Shown piece by piece: positions 1 through 7,127 of a stretch of 29,623 nucleotides of DNA. How positions within the stretch are numbered: position 1 is the stretch's first letter; every line of letters begins with the position of its first letter. Source of the DNA: an uncultured Lachnospiraceae bacterium (GTDB lineage: Bacteria; Bacillota_A; Clostridia; Lachnospirales; Lachnospiraceae); assembly GCA_947564305.1 (NCBI GenBank), contig CANOBT010000067.1:1-29623 (forward strand), read 5' to 3'. The notes under the pieces were generated by a model. That model had not been told where the DNA came from. It saw only the letters and a list, made by a program, of their open reading frames with translations, and searched no databases. The position numbers and the translations under genes were made by a program.

Positions 1-205
1 CCGTAGACTTCCCTTTCCCGGCCGATACCAAAAGCCCCTTCTCCATAAAAAACAGGACTGCTTTCATCACGGTTGCCCTGCTGATTCCCGTCATTGCAGA
101 AACATCATTTGCTGATAACGCTTCATTCCCGCGAAATGCATTAAGAATTGCATAATAATTTCGTTTTCTCAATGTTTTTGGAAGAGCCGCTTTTTGTTGA
201 GTCAT
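1..205 (-). CDS. ROK-like (NagC/XylR type) transcriptional repressor, N-terminus only
   Basis: The gene runs off the left edge, so only about 68 N-terminal residues are visible. They form a winged helix-turn-helix: a basic start (TLRKRNYYAILNAF), a helix, then a recognition helix reading MTGISRATVMKAVLFFMEKGLL. This pattern is usual at the N-terminus of ROK-family sugar repressors, where a sugar-binding ROK domain would follow off-window. The ATG at 203-205 is preceded by an AGAAGGAAA ribosome binding site. A MarR-like or other winged-helix regulator cannot be excluded without the C-terminal part. Its position directly after the deacetylase/symporter/hydrolase operon on the same strand suggests it controls that operon, which is inference. 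It has its own promoter at 240-268. Confidence 0.6.
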   Translation of the reverse strand, partial: MTQQKAALPKTLRKRNYYAILNAFRGNEALSANDVSAMTGISRATVMKAVLFFMEKGLLVSAGKGKST

Positions 206-239
206 AATTTGTATTTCCTTCTGGTTATTTTTATTTTTT

Positions 240-268
240 ATCTTACTTCCCCTCTCTGTAAATGTCAA
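240..268 (-). promoter_or_regulatory. Promoter of the ROK-like regulator
   Basis: On the minus strand a TTGACA -35 box (263-268) and a TAAGAT -10 box (240-245) are separated by exactly 17 bp, about 30 bp upstream of the ATG at 205. This implies the regulator can be transcribed separately from the operon before it. Confidence 0.6.
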
Positions 269-269
269 G

Positions 270-300
270 AAAGGCATCTGCATAAAATACTGATGCCTTT
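270..300 (-). terminator. Hairpin after the deacetylase gene
   Basis: AAAGGCATC (270-278) pairs with GATGCCTTT (292-300) around a 13-nt loop, about 70 bp after the deacetylase stop. There is no clean U-tract on the minus strand, so termination is probably partial. It lies directly against the -35 box of the next promoter. Confidence 0.45.
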
Positions 301-370
301 GTGAAATGGTTATAGTACACGCTCCTGTAAACAGTATCCCAAACGAACTATTCTATTCTTTATGTACGTT

Positions 371-1198
371 TTAAAACTTTTTGGCAGCCTCCATAGTCGT
401 ATCCCCTTGGGGTTTCGCTTCTTTATAGGTAATCCGTTGAATTTCATGAACATCACAATATTGTTCAAGCCTGCCGCTGCACAACAGTCTCTGCTCTGCA
501 TCCCTGCTCTTTGCCACTTGCTCCCCGGTCAGCACATGATTATAAAACAACCTGGTTTCAGCAGAATACGATGCCGGGTGAAGGATGTTGATATACTGTT
601 TTCCATCCTCCATCAAATCATACCATGCACAATATGCGTCAAGGTCCTCCTCCATAGTCCGTATCCCGTCCAAGACTGGCTGATGTTCTTTAGCAAACGT
701 ATAAAACCATCTCTGATCTATCAGACCTTTCTCCTTTGCAAATTCACTTAACGCTTCTATCAATCCCGGAACTGCGGCTTCGGGAAGCATATGCGTATCC
801 ATATATTCTATTTTTAATCCCAACATGGTCAGTCTATCCAACTGAGCGCCGGCCTCCTTCACCGCTTCCTCCACAACCGGCACTTTCTGCGCAAAATACA
901 TAGGATGCATGGTAAATACTCCCTGCTCATCTACCAAGGAGGGAATCTGTCCCGGCGGCAGTACACTTTTAAAATGGATCTTTTCCCATTCACTGTTTAA
1001 CGTAATATGTACCCCTAAGCATATCTTCTTCTCTTTTCTTAGAATTTCTAGTTCCTCCGCCCCCTGCGTGATAAAAGGTGACGCTGCCATACACGAAACA
1101 TTTTTCACATACTGCCCTTCTCGTACTGCCTCTAAAATCACCTTATTTGCTAAGGGCGCGCTTCCAAAATCATCTGTTCGGGTTATCACATATTTCAT
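371..1198 (-). CDS. ChbG/YdjC-family carbohydrate deacetylase
   Basis: A 275-residue protein of about the usual length for the YdjC/ChbG family, metal-dependent enzymes that remove acetyl groups from N-acetylated oligosaccharides such as diacetylchitobiose. Visible family features are the TDDFG metal/catalytic motif at residues 8-12, GVHITLN near residues 62-68 with the conserved histidine (H64), DTHMLPE near 134-140 with a second histidine (H136), and an LHPA segment near residue 208. No signal peptide is seen, so it should act in the cytosol on imported substrate. It starts 20 bp after the symporter stop and is the last gene of the operon. Its true substrate is unknown; the paired symporter suggests an acetylated sugar or glycoside. 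A weak GGAA ribosome binding site lies rather far upstream of the ATG. Confidence 0.8.
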   Translation of the reverse strand: MKYVITRTDDFGSAPLANKVILEAVREGQYVKNVSCMAASPFITQGAEELEILRKEKKICLGVHITLNSEWEKIHFKSVLPPGQIPSLVDEQGVFTMHPMYFAQKVPVVEEAVKEAGAQLDRLTMLGLKIEYMDTHMLPEAAVPGLIEALSEFAKEKGLIDQRWFYTFAKEHQPVLDGIRTMEEDLDAYCAWYDLMEDGKQYINILHPASYSAETRLFYNHVLTGEQVAKSRDAEQRLLCSGRLEQYCDVHEIQRITYKEAKPQGDTTMEAAKKF

Positions 1199-1218
1199 AG
1201 CGATACGATATTCCTTTC

Positions 1219-2589
1219 CTATTCTTTTCTTTCCTGTAAATCAGCCATGATCTTGTCATATTTTTTATCCAGATCATACGCAATGATAATCAAAATCTCC
1301 ACAATCGTGAGAATCAACGGAATATACATATACAGTCCCGACACACTGCCGATTGCTCTTACGGATTGTTCTGCCGCCATTCCATCAAATCCGGCCATTC
1401 CCATAATGCCTCCAAGGATTGCTGATATCAATCCCTGTCCAATTTTCTGCCCTGCGCCATTGGCTCCCATCAATGCCGCCTGGCTCCTTACCCCCGTTTT
1501 CCATTGACCATACTCAATCGAAGAACCAAGCATGGGCATATACATGGTCGCCGCACAGCTCTGTCCAATGCTTTTCATAACCGTTGCTATCATTAGAACA
1601 GGCAATGATTCTGGTACAAGCAGGATGATGACACATCCCAAAAGCTGAACCGCAACTCCTGTCAGCATAATCGTTTTCTTACCATAGCGCTGGCTCAACG
1701 GAAGCAGCAGAATTCCCACAATTAATAAGGGCATCGTATAAGCCATATTCAGACTGCCTGCAAGCTGTACATCCCCCAGTACATACTGTGCATAATATGT
1801 ATGCATCTGCAGGCTTGCAACATACACGCCTGCACCGAAAATCACAATTCCAAGCACCATAAACCAGTATTTGTTCTGTAAAATGCTTTTTAACACTGTA
1901 AGGAACGGAACCTTTGCTTCTTTCTCACCAACCAATTCATCCGGGTTGACCCGCTCCTTGCATACACTTCCCGTGATAAAAATAAAAATTGCGCTTAATA
2001 CAGCATAAATAGCGGAAGCAAGAATCCATGCCTCCTGATCTCCTCCAAGTCCTTGAACAATATTCAGAGTAATCCCGGATATAATGATAGTCATAATGCT
2101 CTGGCCGATACTACTCCATACAAAAAGTCCTGTCTGCTGCACGGTATCCCTTGTCATATAAGTAGGAAGACTTGTCAACGATAGCTGCATAATTGTATAA
2201 ATAATTGTCTGGGAAATGTTATAGCTCAAGAATATATAAATCAGCTTTCCCGTATCTCCTATATTGGGCACGGTAAACAGCGCCAGCATGCCAATTGCAC
2301 CAAATATGGAAATACGAAGCACCCACGGTCTGCATACCCCTTTTGGGGTCCGGGTTTTATCAATGATATTTCCCAGGAGCAAATCGGATACTCCGTCAAA
2401 TACCTTGGATACCAGAATGATTATTCCAACTGCCCCCGCATTCACTCCGATCGCATTCGTATAAAAATATACTAAAAAGCTCGAAATAACTGCAAACAGC
2501 GGGACGCCTCCCATTCCTCCAAGCATAACAGCAATTTTTTCTCCCAAACTGATTTTCTCTGCGTAATTCTTTTTTGTCTCCATTTTCAT
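1219..2589 (-). CDS. GPH-family (MelB-like) sugar:cation symporter
   Basis: This 456-residue membrane protein has about 12 hydrophobic segments and the N-terminal signature of glycoside-pentoside-hexuronide symporters: KISLGEKIAV, a first helix, then SKVFDGVSDLLLGNIIDKTRTPKG near residues 61-84. That segment matches the conserved Asp-containing helix 2/loop region of MelB-type carriers that couple sugar uptake to Na+ or H+. A second family region, EYGQWKTGVRSQ, lies near residues 360-371. It is in the operon between two MBL-fold hydrolases and a deacetylase, so it probably imports the sugar they process; the sugar cannot be read from sequence. The start may be the ATG at 2589 or the in-frame ATG at 2583, which is better spaced from an AGGT sequence. 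It is paralogous to the symporter at 23722-25083. Confidence 0.85.
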   Translation of the reverse strand: MKMETKKNYAEKISLGEKIAVMLGGMGGVPLFAVISSFLVYFYTNAIGVNAGAVGIIILVSKVFDGVSDLLLGNIIDKTRTPKGVCRPWVLRISIFGAIGMLALFTVPNIGDTGKLIYIFLSYNISQTIIYTIMQLSLTSLPTYMTRDTVQQTGLFVWSSIGQSIMTIIISGITLNIVQGLGGDQEAWILASAIYAVLSAIFIFITGSVCKERVNPDELVGEKEAKVPFLTVLKSILQNKYWFMVLGIVIFGAGVYVASLQMHTYYAQYVLGDVQLAGSLNMAYTMPLLIVGILLLPLSQRYGKKTIMLTGVAVQLLGCVIILLVPESLPVLMIATVMKSIGQSCAATMYMPMLGSSIEYGQWKTGVRSQAALMGANGAGQKIGQGLISAILGGIMGMAGFDGMAAEQSVRAIGSVSGLYMYIPLILTIVEILIIIAYDLDKKYDKIMADLQERKE

Positions 2590-2652
2590 ACCTAGCTTTT
2601 CAAATCTGAAACAGCCTGTTCCTTTCTCTTTATTATCGTATCTTTATTCCTT

Positions 2653-3519
2653 TTAATAAATCCGTTTGCTGTCATAAACAATATTCCCCAGATGCCCATC
2701 CTGTCTCATCTGGTCATCTCCTGCCGGGTACGCAAAATAGGCATTTTCATTTGCCATATCAGCAAAATCAAAATGGAAATGAGCACCTTTACTCTTCCCC
2801 TGCATCACAATCTCACAGCAATCAATCAGTTCTTCTAAAATTCCGGTAGGAACTTCCGGTACCGCATGACTGATGAGCCACCTTTTTATCTTACTGCCCC
2901 ATCTTTCTTTCAAATCCAACAATGAATCATAATATTCCGTGAGTGTGGTACTTTCATCAAAAAATAAAAACGTAGAAGGATTTCCTCCATCTCCTGCAAA
3001 TAGAGTGCCGCTTTGTTCGTCATAAAGAGCAGTAAATCCTCTCGTATGTCCATGAATAGGAATTGCTGTGATAGTTCTTCCGCCCAGGTCAAATTCCATC
3101 CCTGGTTCCAGCCTCAAAATCTCAATTTCCTTTGGTGCCGTAAAACTTGCTTGTTCCATATCCGGAAGTAAAAGCCCCATCGCCTCTGCCATTCGATACG
3201 ATTTTTCCGCAAATTCCTGTCGAAGTTCAACTGTTGTAGTTTCCCTCAACAGTATCCTGTCCTCCTCCGGCAGATAAAATAATGGGAAATCATAACATCC
3301 ACCAACATGATCTACATGACCGTGAGTGACAACCACATACAGCGGAAGTTTTGTAAGCGTCTGCACGTACTCAAACAAGTTGCCCGCTCCGGTTCCTACA
3401 TCCATCAACAATGCATGATGCGTTCCTTCAATCAAATATGTAAACACATTGGTTGCGTCTTCAATACAGGTAATGCCATCTCCCATATCTCTTGTAATAA
3501 ATAGCTCTCTTTTATTCAT
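2653..3519 (-). CDS. MBL-fold metallo-hydrolase (first of two in operon)
   Basis: A 288-residue metallo-beta-lactamase-fold protein. The two-metal site is complete: THGHVDH (H66, H68, D70, H71), a later histidine in IPIHGHTRG, the bridging aspartate in FAGDGG, and a distal histidine in LISHAVP. Family members hydrolyse esters, lactones, thioesters or phosphodiesters with Zn or Fe/Mn, and substrate cannot be assigned from the fold. No signal peptide is seen. It lies between a related hydrolase upstream and the symporter downstream on the same strand. Being co-transcribed with sugar genes, a sugar lactonase or sugar-ester hydrolase is a reasonable but untested idea. Confidence 0.8.
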   Translation of the reverse strand: MNKRELFITRDMGDGITCIEDATNVFTYLIEGTHHALLMDVGTGAGNLFEYVQTLTKLPLYVVVTHGHVDHVGGCYDFPLFYLPEEDRILLRETTTVELRQEFAEKSYRMAEAMGLLLPDMEQASFTAPKEIEILRLEPGMEFDLGGRTITAIPIHGHTRGFTALYDEQSGTLFAGDGGNPSTFLFFDESTTLTEYYDSLLDLKERWGSKIKRWLISHAVPEVPTGILEELIDCCEIVMQGKSKGAHFHFDFADMANENAYFAYPAGDDQMRQDGHLGNIVYDSKRIY

Positions 3520-3576
3520 TAGTCCTTATACACTTTCCTTTCTCGGTATTGTCATTAGCTTATTTCCTGTGTCTTC

Positions 3577-4434
3577 TTACTTATTGTGATAAATCATATC
3601 GCTTTCTGAATATACAATACTTGCCAGCCCTTTTTCCGAACGATACAATTTTCCATAATCCGAAAACAAATTTTCTTTCGCCTGGGTATCGGGCAAAAAG
3701 TTAAAACCACTGGTATCCGAAAGTACTGTATGCCTGCCATCAATAATCGCTTCATCTAAAGCAATAAAATCATCCAGATAAGGTTTGGGATATAACGGCG
3801 CTCCATTATGGGCCGGCCAAAGCAGATCATATTCCGTCAAATATTGTTTTAATTTTTCCATGTTCTTTTTATGCATCGCCGCCATCTCTTTCAATGGAAC
3901 AGCATGATTTCTCACAAACCATATGACCTGCCCGCACTCAATTTCATCCCCACAGAATAAAAATCTGTTCTTTTCATCCAACAGCGCAATACTCCCTTCA
4001 CTGTGCGCCGGAATCGCAAGCACCTTGACAGACCAATCCCCCAGTTCTATTACATCTCCATCTTTTAAATAGTTTACCTTATAATCGGGATACGGTTTTG
4101 AGCGAAACCATTTTTCATGTTCAGCATCAAAAGGCTCTTTTGCATGCACTGCCGCTTCCTTTGTCATCCAAGCCTCCTCCCAACAGGAATTTCCTCCCGT
4201 GTGATCAAAATGTCCATGGGTATTCACAACCATCACTGCTTTATCTGTAATCGACTCCACGACTTCCCGCAGATTCCCCTCCCCACTACAGGTATCAATC
4301 AGCATCGCCCGTTCCTTCCCTATCAGCAGATATACAAAATTATTCCAATGGTCCGTGATGCACCAGGTATCTTTTGCTATCTGCCATCTGCCATAAACAT
4401 GACCGTATTCTGCCGTATTCTCTCTGAACTCCAT
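3577..4434 (-). CDS. MBL-fold metallo-hydrolase (second, operon-leading)
   Basis: A 285-residue metallo-beta-lactamase-fold enzyme with THGHFDHTGG (H73, H75, D77, H78), AIPAHSEGS, LFCGDE and WPAHNGAP supplying the remaining metal ligands. It has the same layout as the next gene (2653-3519) but differs widely outside the metal-binding motifs, so the two are an old duplication or separate recruits rather than a recent copy. It is the first gene after the promoter at 4501-4529. A GGAAAGGAG sequence lies about 13 nt before the ATG. No export signal is seen. Likely a cytosolic hydrolase of a sugar-derived lactone or ester; exact function unknown. Confidence 0.8.
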   Translation of the reverse strand: MEFRENTAEYGHVYGRWQIAKDTWCITDHWNNFVYLLIGKERAMLIDTCSGEGNLREVVESITDKAVMVVNTHGHFDHTGGNSCWEEAWMTKEAAVHAKEPFDAEHEKWFRSKPYPDYKVNYLKDGDVIELGDWSVKVLAIPAHSEGSIALLDEKNRFLFCGDEIECGQVIWFVRNHAVPLKEMAAMHKKNMEKLKQYLTEYDLLWPAHNGAPLYPKPYLDDFIALDEAIIDGRHTVLSDTSGFNFLPDTQAKENLFSDYGKLYRSEKGLASIVYSESDMIYHNK

Positions 4435-4500
4435 GTTGCCTTGCGTACTCCTTTCCGTTTTAATTTTTAGTTTTGTAATATTATTTTATAACTTAATTTC

Positions 4501-4529
4501 ATATTAGTTTGTAAATAAGATTTTGTCAA
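4501..4529 (-). promoter_or_regulatory. Promoter of the hydrolase-symporter-deacetylase operon
   Basis: TTGACA (4524-4529, minus strand) and TAATAT (4501-4506) are 17 bp apart, close to the sigma-A consensus. The imperfect palindrome TTTGT-N4-ACAAA (4522-4535) lies over the -35 box, as expected for an operator. Confidence 0.75.
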
Positions 4530-4683
4530 CACAAATCATGATAGAAAACATTATTTTGTGAATAATACACATTTTTCACATCAAAATTTTGTATAAACTG
4601 TTGAGAGAAAAGGAATGGAATCTGCCACTCGCTGGTTTTCCTTTTATGCTTTTTGAAAACACATTCTTCGCGGGAATAAAGGC

Positions 4684-4712
4684 TTTACACCTAAATTTCC
4701 CTTTGATATAAT
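4684..4712 (+). promoter_or_regulatory. Promoter of the 64-aa gene (and probably GH43)
   Basis: TTTACA (4684-4689) and TATAAT (4707-4712) with a 17-bp spacer, about 43 bp before the ATG at 4756. No terminator is visible between this promoter and the GH43 gene. Confidence 0.75.
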
Positions 4713-4755
4713 GAAGATACCAAACAACCGCACTTCATAAAAGGGAGGTGAGCAA

Positions 4756-4950
4756 ATGCCACCAACTAATTTGGAAATAGCAAAAACTGCTATAGATGAT
4801 TTTAAAGAGATACAGAGATATATGTTATTGGCAAAAAAAGAAAATGCTACGGAAACATACGCAGAATTAAAAGATAAATATCTCTCTTTAAAAGCACTCT
4901 TACAAGTAGCAGGTGTTAATCTTACAGAAATTGACAAAATAAAAGAGTAA
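4756..4950 (+). CDS. Small conserved-looking helical protein of unknown function
   Basis: A 64-residue reading frame that I believe is real because it follows a near-consensus promoter and a textbook ribosome binding site (GGGAGGTGAG, about 5 nt before ATG). I do not recognise the family with certainty. The composition is charged and alanine/leucine-rich with no cysteine, no membrane segment and no obvious DNA-binding motif. Two amphipathic helices are likely: roughly residues 5-28 (IAKTAIDDFKEIQRYMLLAK) and 34-52, followed by a short VNLTEIDKIKE tail. It has fewer G+C bases than the GH43 gene that starts 59 bp later. It may be co-transcribed with GH43, but a functional link is not evident. 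Confidence 0.65.
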   Translation: MPPTNLEIAKTAIDDFKEIQRYMLLAKKENATETYAELKDKYLSLKALLQVAGVNLTEIDKIKE

Positions 4951-5009
4951 ACATAGCTAAACAATAAACCTAAAAGGTGTAAAATCTTATAAGAAAGTAG
5001 AACAAGACT

Positions 5010-6671
5010 ATGATTCAAAACCCGATTTTTCCGGGCTTCAACCCGGACCCCTGTATCTGCAGAAAAGGTGAGGATTATTATGTAGCGGTATCCACGTTTG
5101 AGTGGTTTCCCGGTATCCCCATCTATCATTCCAAGGATTTGAAAAACTGGGAGTTGTACACTCATGTCCTGACTGATGATGAAGAGGTAAACTTGAAAAA
5201 GCTTCCCAGCGCAAAGGGCATCTGGGCGCCATGCCTGACGTATTGTGAGGCGGAAGACTTATTTTATGTAGTATATGGTGTCATGAATTCTATGAATGCA
5301 CGGTATTTTGATGTAGATAATTTCCTGATTACAGCCAAGGACATCCGCGGACCGTGGAGCGAGCCGGTGTACCTGCACTCCTCCGGCTTTGACGCATCCC
5401 TCTTCCACGATGACGACGGAAAAAAATATATCGTTTCTCTCGAATGGGAAACAAGGGAAGGTTATGAAAAACCGGGCGCCATCTGCATGGTCGAATATTC
5501 TCCTGAAAAGCAGGATATTATCGGATACCCCAAAAGGATGTGGAGCGGCGGTACGGACCGTGGATGCATTGAGGCTCCCCATCTGACAAAACATGGAGAA
5601 TTTTATTACATCATGTGTGCGGAAGGCGGCACCGGATACAATCATTGCGTGACTATGGGGCGTTCCACAAACCCATGGGGCCCTTATGAGAAAGATCCGA
5701 AAAATCCCATTGTGACCAGTATTCCCGGTGAATCCAATGAACGCCGCGACCCGGACCATCTGAAGCCGAAGTATTACAACCCGGAATCCGTTTTGCAAAA
5801 ATCCGGACACGGAAGCTATGTGGAGCTCCCCACAGGAGAAGTGTATCTGGTTCATCTCTGTGCAAGGCCCTTCGTGCCGGAGCTGCGCTGTACACTGGGA
5901 CGTGAAACTGCAATCCAGAAAATGATGTGGAGCAAGGATAGATGGCTTCGCATGGCAGATGGAAGTAATCTAGCGAAAATGGAAGTTCCTGAAAGCTCTC
6001 TTCCCGAAGTTTCCCTGCCGAAAATTCCGGATTTTGATGATTTTGACGGAGAAGAACTTGGCAATTATTATTATGCGCCCCGCATCATGCCGCATCGTTT
6101 CGCAGATGTAAAAGCACGGCCGGGATACGTGAGAATCCGCGGGCAGGAATCCCGGACCTCTCTGAACAAGGTCAGCATTCTTGCCAGAAAGCTGACCAGT
6201 GTCTATGCAAGGATTACCACAAAGATGGAGTTCACGCCGGAAATCCATCAGCACAGCGCCGGATTAATTCTGTACTACGACAATATGAATTATATCAATC
6301 TGAGAAAATACCACAGCGAAACGCTTGGACAGAGTGCCATTTCCATCATTCATCTGGAAAACGGCGAGAAAACCGAATTTTTAAATTCCAGACTTCCGGT
6401 AGAAGAGCGTCCTATTTACCTGCGCCTTTATATTGAGGGGCGGAAGTCCTGGTTTGAATGGAGCTATGACGATGAGAATTATAAAAAAATCGGACAGGTA
6501 TTTGATACCTCTAAATTTTCTGATGAATACTGCAAATACGGAGAATTTACCGGAACTATGGTGGGGCTCACCTGTGCGGACAGGGTAAAACATCAGCATT
6601 ATGCAGATTTTGATTTCTTTGAGTATCTTGCGGATGAGACGAAGGGGATTTCTGAAGACGGTAACCTGTAA
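5010..6671 (+). CDS. Glycoside hydrolase family 43 beta-xylosidase
   Basis: A 553-residue protein matching single-unit GH43 beta-xylosidases (usually about 530-560 residues). The N-terminal five-bladed propeller carries all three catalytic acids: base Asp13 in GFNPDP, pKa-modulating Asp128 in GFDASLFHDDDG, and general acid Glu188 in CIEAPHLTK. From about residue 350 a GH43 C-terminal concanavalin-like domain follows (KVSILARKLTS, HSAGLILYYDN, GLTCADR). No signal peptide is present, so it should release xylose (or arabinose) from imported xylo-oligosaccharides in the cytosol. The ATG is almost forced: an in-frame TAG lies four codons upstream and the catalytic motif begins at residue 10. However, no good ribosome binding site precedes it, only a weak AAGAAAG. 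It follows the 64-aa gene without a terminator. Confidence 0.92.
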   Translation: MIQNPIFPGFNPDPCICRKGEDYYVAVSTFEWFPGIPIYHSKDLKNWELYTHVLTDDEEVNLKKLPSAKGIWAPCLTYCEAEDLFYVVYGVMNSMNARYFDVDNFLITAKDIRGPWSEPVYLHSSGFDASLFHDDDGKKYIVSLEWETREGYEKPGAICMVEYSPEKQDIIGYPKRMWSGGTDRGCIEAPHLTKHGEFYYIMCAEGGTGYNHCVTMGRSTNPWGPYEKDPKNPIVTSIPGESNERRDPDHLKPKYYNPESVLQKSGHGSYVELPTGEVYLVHLCARPFVPELRCTLGRETAIQKMMWSKDRWLRMADGSNLAKMEVPESSLPEVSLPKIPDFDDFDGEELGNYYYAPRIMPHRFADVKARPGYVRIRGQESRTSLNKVSILARKLTSVYARITTKMEFTPEIHQHSAGLILYYDNMNYINLRKYHSETLGQSAISIIHLENGEKTEFLNSRLPVEERPIYLRLYIEGRKSWFEWSYDDENYKKIGQVFDTSKFSDEYCKYGEFTGTMVGLTCADRVKHQHYADFDFFEYLADETKGISEDGNL

Positions 6672-6714
6672 AAAACAGCCCAAAGCTGCGAATGTATGGC
6701 GGCTTTGGGCTGTT
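6670..6714 (-). terminator. Intrinsic terminator reading on the minus strand
   Basis: AACAGCCCAAAGC (6674-6686) pairs with GCTTTGGGCTGTT (6702-6714), a 13-bp perfect stem with a 15-nt loop. On the minus strand it ends in a run of six T; on the plus strand no T-run follows. It may still slow transcription leaving the GH43 gene, but its orientation fits a minus-strand transcript coming from the island to the right. Confidence 0.65.
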
Positions 6715-6731
6715 ATATCCAGAATGACAAC

Positions 6732-6788
6732 ACCTGACCACTCCCATTTGGGATTGGTTACCTACTCGCCCCCAAATGGTTGTCAGGT
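6732..6788. repeat. Long imperfect inverted repeat
   Basis: ACCTGAC (6732-6738) plus CCATTTGGG (6744-6752) pair with CCCAAATGG (6771-6779) plus GTCAGGT (6782-6788), giving two stacked stems around an 18-nt loop. It could fold as RNA from either strand. Function unknown. Confidence 0.6.
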
Positions 6789-6831
6789 CTTTGGGTCCAT
6801 TCCCCACTGAGGGGCATTTGGGTTCCAGTTC

Positions 6832-6849
6832 CGGCTCGATATCGAGCCG
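6832..6849. repeat. 18-bp perfect palindrome upstream of the toxin gene
   Basis: CGGCTCGATATCGAGCCG is fully self-complementary. It lies about 25 bp before the possible toxin -10 box (TAGTAT, 6872-6877), where an operator for a dimeric regulator would fit. It could also be a DNA junction or recombination site. Confidence 0.6.
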
Positions 6850-6942
6850 CTCAAACTCAATACATTGAAAATAGTATATCTGCCAAGGGAACCGTTGGGG
6901 CGTTATGCCAGCCGCCGGACAAAAGAAAGGGGGCTGGTGCTT

Positions 6943-7032
6943 ATGGTTACATACTCGGATTTATTCCAATTTGTGATTATGCTTTGCGCTGTTATAACTC
7001 TTGTTATATATTGTGTACGCAGAAAAAAATAG
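6943..7032 (+). CDS. Holin-like type I toxin, 29 residues
   Basis: The frame starts at the ATG preceded by AAGGGGG and encodes 29 residues: MVTYSDLFQF, a hydrophobic stretch (VIMLCAVITLVIYC), and a basic end (VRRKK). This matches the layout of small holin-like toxins of Firmicutes (the TxpA/BsrG-like, Hol_Tox type), single-span membrane peptides that disturb the membrane when overproduced. The family link is from pattern memory, not a search. The stop codon lies inside the left arm of the terminator hairpin at 7028-7063. Its partner would be the antisense RNA running the opposite way from 7121. The promoter on the plus strand is weak by eye (possible TAGTAT at 6872-6877 without a convincing -35). 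Confidence 0.7.
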   Translation: MVTYSDLFQFVIMLCAVITLVIYCVRRKK

Positions 7033-7121
7033 CGCCCCTGCTCTGGTAAAGTAAGGCGCTATTCTTTATAACACTTATTTTCCCGGCGGTCAGGTGTACG
7101 CTGACCAACGGTTCTCTTGTC
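7022..7121 (-). ncRNA. Antisense antitoxin RNA of the holin-like toxin
   Basis: A perfect consensus promoter (7128-7156) fires toward the toxin gene, and a strong hairpin followed by seven T (minus strand) lies at its end, so a transcript of roughly 100 nt is expected. It covers the last codons of the toxin gene and the toxin 3' untranslated region, as in TxpA/RatA-type pairs. Near its 5' end is a stem-loop, GGTCAG/CTGACC at 7088-7106. No start codon with a ribosome binding site opens a credible protein. Ends are estimated from promoter and terminator positions. Confidence 0.6.
7028..7063. terminator. Bidirectional terminator shared by toxin mRNA and antisense RNA
   Basis: AATAGCGCC (7028-7036) pairs with GGCGCTATT (7055-7063). 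On the minus strand the stem is followed by seven T, a strong terminator; on the plus strand TTCTTTAT follows, somewhat weaker. The two transcripts therefore overlap across this hairpin. Confidence 0.75.
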
Positions 7122-7127
7122 AAATAC

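Larger units (their letters stand above)
4435..4755. other. Divergent control region between hydrolase operon and 64-aa gene
   Basis: A 321-bp, very AT-rich stretch holding two oppositely directed promoters (4501-4529 minus, 4684-4712 plus) and several TTTTGT/ACAAAA motifs. Two stand out: TTTGT-N4-ACAAA at 4522-4535, which overlaps the minus -35 box, and the palindrome CAAAATTTTG at 4582-4591. They are candidate repressor sites. No further gene is seen here. Confidence 0.5.

Noticed and set aside
4644..5165. 173-codon minus-strand frame covering the 64-aa gene and the start of GH43
   Set aside because: It crosses two genes with better evidence and the plus-strand promoter, and shows no recognisable domain.
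5259..5855. 198-codon minus-strand open frame inside the GH43 gene
   Set aside because: It overlaps a well-supported enzyme whose catalytic residues are all intact; the antisense frame has no family resemblance and no ribosome site.
6568..6810. Short frames on both strands across the GH43 terminator
   Set aside because: They exist only because the hairpins lack stops; neither has a ribosome site or protein-like composition.
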